This document shows, piece by piece, positions 61,998 to 64,000 of a stretch of 64,000 nt of DNA. Both the position numbers and the translations under genes were made by a program. Within the stretch, counting starts at the first letter, position 1, and each line of letters opens with the position of its first letter. The notes beneath the pieces were generated by a model. That model was given only the letters and a program-made list of their open reading frames with translations. It was not told the origin of the DNA and did not search any database. Source of the stretch: Methylomagnum ishizawai (lineage in GTDB: Bacteria > Pseudomonadota > Gammaproteobacteria > Methylococcales > Methylococcaceae); the NCBI RefSeq assembly GCF_900155475.1, contig NZ_FXAM01000001.1:2343501-2407500 (forward strand). The letters are read 5' to 3'.

Positions 61998-62498
61998 TCA
62001 GGGCAGTTTGGCCGGCGTGGTGAAGACCCAATCGGCGTCCTTGGCCGCGCCATGGCAGCCCAGGCATTCTTGGGCGAATTGGGCGTCCTGCCCATAGGGG
62101 GTGAATTTGTCCCCGAGCCAGCGGGCGAAGCCCCAGCCCCCGGTCGCCGCGTATTTGGCGGCGTCCTTCACCATCAGATCGGTATGCACATATTCGCCGG
62201 GCACCACGGCGGTGGCGAATTTATCGTGGCTTTTCTGTTTCCAGGCGACCTTGGCGAGCATGGCCCCGTCCGGCCAGGGATGGGTTTGCCCGGAACGGGC
62301 GGCCTCGATGGCCTTGTCGTTGCCCAAGATGGCCCGCAGGGTGCCGTTCTCGGTGCGCTGGGACACGCCCAGCAAGCGCCAGTTCTGGTAATCCTTGGGC
62401 AGGGTGATGCCGTTCGGGGCCGGGGGCGCGGCGGCGGGGTCGGCGTGGCACGGGAAGGTATTGAGCGCTAGGGCCAGGACAAAAAAGGATCGCTTCAT
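61998..62498 (-). CDS. Cytochrome P460-family protein
   Basis: A 166-residue periplasmic haem protein. The signal peptide is MKRSFFVLALALNTFPCHA. The C-terminal motif CLGCH (Cys145, Cys148, His149) binds haem covalently and is followed by KDADWVFTT, the family ending. WPDGAMLAKVAWKQKS holds lysines (Lys83, Lys87) that could form the unusual lysine-haem crosslink seen in P460. Known P460 enzymes oxidise hydroxylamine and occur in methanotrophs and ammonia oxidisers. GAGGAA precedes the ATG. An HDOD gene follows five bases later. Confidence 0.85.
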   Translation of the reverse strand: MKRSFFVLALALNTFPCHADPAAAPPAPNGITLPKDYQNWRLLGVSQRTENGTLRAILGNDKAIEAARSGQTHPWPDGAMLAKVAWKQKSHDKFATAVVPGEYVHTDLMVKDAAKYAATGGWGFARWLGDKFTPYGQDAQFAQECLGCHGAAKDADWVFTTPAKLP

Positions 62499-62846
62499 GA
62501 TGGGGTTCCTCTGGGGCTGGGGCATATCAAGTTTAGAGTGGTTTTGCGGGAATCGGCGGCGCCGCGTGTTGTTTTGGCCGCTCCCACGGCGGGGGATTAT
62601 TGCGTAATCCCGCCGCCTGGGGGAGGCTGTGGGGGATTTCGCGGCTGTCAAGGGAACTAATTCCGCCGGGGCCGTGAAATGGTGGGGTCGGTGGGGTTGG
62701 CGGAATGCCTTTAAAGTCGGGCGATTGTCGGCTAGGGCGGTGGGCGGCGGCTTTCGCGGCCCTGACATAAACTGTAATATCGGTCCGGCGATAGCCGTGG
62801 TCTCGGGTGGGTGCCCGGCGGCGGCCATTCCAAGGGGGAACCCTCG
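62499..62846. other. Divergent region between cytochrome P460 and the PilZ-like paralogue
   Basis: A 348-base region between two divergent starts. It should contain both promoters. GGGGGAA lies eight bases before the right-hand ATG. No operator, hairpin or RNA gene was clear enough to call. Confidence 0.4.
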
Positions 62847-64000
62847 ATGACAGAATCAGTATCCAATTTCGGAAGTCCCCGGCGGGTTCGATATCAAATC
62901 GAACTTCCCGAGGCCAAGACCAAGGCGCTCGCCGCTTGGCTGGATGAATTGCCGTTGGCGAACCTGTTCCATTGCTTCGATGCCGTGGAGGCGGTGCTGG
63001 AATATTTCAACGGCGAAACCGCCATTCCCGGCGCGGCCCGCCTGGAAATGGCCGAACTGTTGAATCCCAAGGTGGCCCTGTTGGTCGGGCAATGCGAGGG
63101 GCATTTCATGGACGCCGCCCTGCCTTATCATCCCAAGGCCGAATTCTATGCCGGGGTGGCTTTCCGCCTGCAATATGGTTTGGGGATGGCCTACGCCCTG
63201 GCCGCGGCCGATCTCAAGCCGGCCCAAGGTTGGTTCGGCCACGGTGGCCAGCAAACCTTGAAAGCGGTACACCGGGCTTTGCAGCACCTGGGCTTGGCGC
63301 AATTGCGGGTGGCCCAGCAATACCTGAGCCTGCCGATGGATTATTGGGGGACTTGGTTCCGCCTCTACCGCCACGCCGAAGCCCACAAGCTTTTGCTAAG
63401 CCGTTTCGATTCCCCTGGCGAGCCCGACGCCTGCAAAACCCCGCTCGGACTTTTCAAGCGCGGCCTGTTGTTCTATCTGGCCGGCACCCGCCACCTGCGC
63501 CAACGCGACATGGCCCGCATCTACGACTTGCTGGGCCAATGGGCCGACCATGCCGAATGGAGGCCGGAAGCTTCCCAGGGTTGGCATTCCGCCGAATTCA
63601 TGGTCTATCTCGACGGCGATTGCCCGCCCTCGCGCAGCCTGCCGGGCGGTGCCCCGCAACTGCGCGGTATCTATTTCCTCTATACCCTGGGCTTGGCCCG
63701 GGTGATGGCGGAACTGGCCGAGGAGGCCGGAACCGGCCTGTCCGGGGACCGGCATCCCATCGACGAGTCTGTGCTATCGAGCGTGGCCCGCAACCTGGAA
63801 GGCATTCAGAAGCGCAGGGCGGACCGCAAGGTGCGTGATCGCGCCTGCCATTGCGTCGTGGGTCTGAACAAACTGATCGCCGCGCTTGCCCCGTCCGGCT
63901 CCGACGCCGCGGAAGCCGCCATCCCAGTCGAATCGGACCCATCCGCCAAGCTGGCCCGGCGGCTCGGTTTGATCCTGGGGCGGGATTTGGATAACGAGGA
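62847..64000 (+). CDS. PilZ-like conserved protein, 5' part (paralogue of the gene at 7566)
   Basis: The frame opens with ATG and runs off the window at 384 codons, so only the N-terminal part is visible. It begins MTESVSNFGSPRRVRYQIEL. The block LAAWLDELPLANLFHCFDAV matches WLAELPLAHPERCLDALLAL in the gene at 7566-9284, and TPLGLFKRGLLFYLAG with RQRDMARIYDLLGQWADHA matches the second conserved block of that gene. The two are therefore paralogues. The C-terminal beta-barrel-like domain of the left-hand copy, if present here, lies beyond the window. Function is unknown; a cyclic-di-GMP link is inferred only from the PilZ-like tail of the other copy. Confidence 0.78.
   Translation, partial: MTESVSNFGSPRRVRYQIELPEAKTKALAAWLDELPLANLFHCFDAVEAVLEYFNGETAIPGAARLEMAELLNPKVALLVGQCEGHFMDAALPYHPKAEFYAGVAFRLQYGLGMAYALAAADLKPAQGWFGHGGQQTLKAVHRALQHLGLAQLRVAQQYLSLPMDYWGTWFRLYRHAEAHKLLLSRFDSPGEPDACKTPLGLFKRGLLFYLAGTRHLRQRDMARIYDLLGQWADHAEWRPEASQGWHSAEFMVYLDGDCPPSRSLPGGAPQLRGIYFLYTLGLARVMAELAEEAGTGLSGDRHPIDESVLSSVARNLEGIQKRRADRKVRDRACHCVVGLNKLIAALAPSGSDAAEAAIPVESDPSAKLARRLGLILGRDLDNE

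Overview
The window looks like chromosomal DNA of a G+C-rich gammaproteobacterium, most likely a methanotroph of the Methylococcaceae. The reasoning is: (i) gammaproteobacterial gene order is recognisable (carA-carB-greA, yhbY/rlmE, lptM-lysA-dapF-DUF484-xerC, glyQ-glyS, tesA/ybbA); (ii) a cytochrome P460 gene is present, a family known from methanotrophs and ammonia oxidisers; (iii) a small SmbP-like protein is present. The genus is not determined and the family assignment is an inference.

Layout. 1-6.65 kb: a very large multidomain nonribosomal peptide synthetase-like gene (condensation, adenylation, carrier, degenerate thioesterase-like, Ig-like, sulfotransferase, TPR) whose stop codon lies inside the terminal inverted repeat of a decayed IS66 element. 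6.7-9.3 kb: a two-repeat lipoprotein and a PilZ-like conserved protein, whose paralogue sits at the extreme right edge. 9.5-16.9 kb: the pyrimidine/arginine operon carA-carB-(NYN)-greA, split between carA and carB by a small island (PIN toxin/antitoxin, a PD-(D/E)xK-like protein, an antitoxin-like protein) that left a duplicated 5' end of carB. 17.0-24.8 kb: two TonB-dependent receptors, a YfiR-family protein and a CHASE8-type hybrid histidine kinase, inserted where greA would normally be followed by yhbY-rlmE. 24.8-31.1 kb: yhbY, rlmE, a PerM/AI-2E-family permease, an OmpA-like lipoprotein, and nrdA preceded by a tandem pair of NrdR-box-like sites. 31.1-36.5 kb: an accessory stretch with a frameshifted papain-like protein, an SmbP-like protein, a complete IS4-family insertion sequence with target duplication, a small secreted protein, cysH, and a two-gene unit encoding a RusA-like resolvase and a PD-(D/E)xK plus HEPN-like protein. 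36.5-49.0 kb: glyS-glyQ, a PilC/GspF-like protein, a DgcA/DgcN-like D-glutamate pair, an FkbM methyltransferase, a DUF2333 protein and the xerC-DUF484-dapF-lysA-lptM cluster. 49.1-64.0 kb: a transglutaminase-like protein, an exported deformylase-like lipoprotein lacking a metal ligand, further envelope proteins, the ybbP-ybbA ABC system divergent from tesA, a NYN plus cold-shock-like protein, an isochorismatase-family hydrolase, cysB, fdxA, an HDOD protein with cytochrome P460, and the 5' part of the PilZ-like paralogue.

How genes fit together. Housekeeping units supply carbamoyl phosphate, diaminopimelate/lysine, glycyl-tRNA, deoxynucleotides and assimilated sulfur (cysH with its regulator cysB). 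The most unusual content is the sulfotransferase-bearing synthetase, the receptor/YfiR/CHASE8-kinase signalling locus, the RusA-like plus nuclease/HEPN pair, and the scar left in the car operon. No rRNA, tRNA or CRISPR array was recognised. Family assignments rest on motif reading only; no database search was run.
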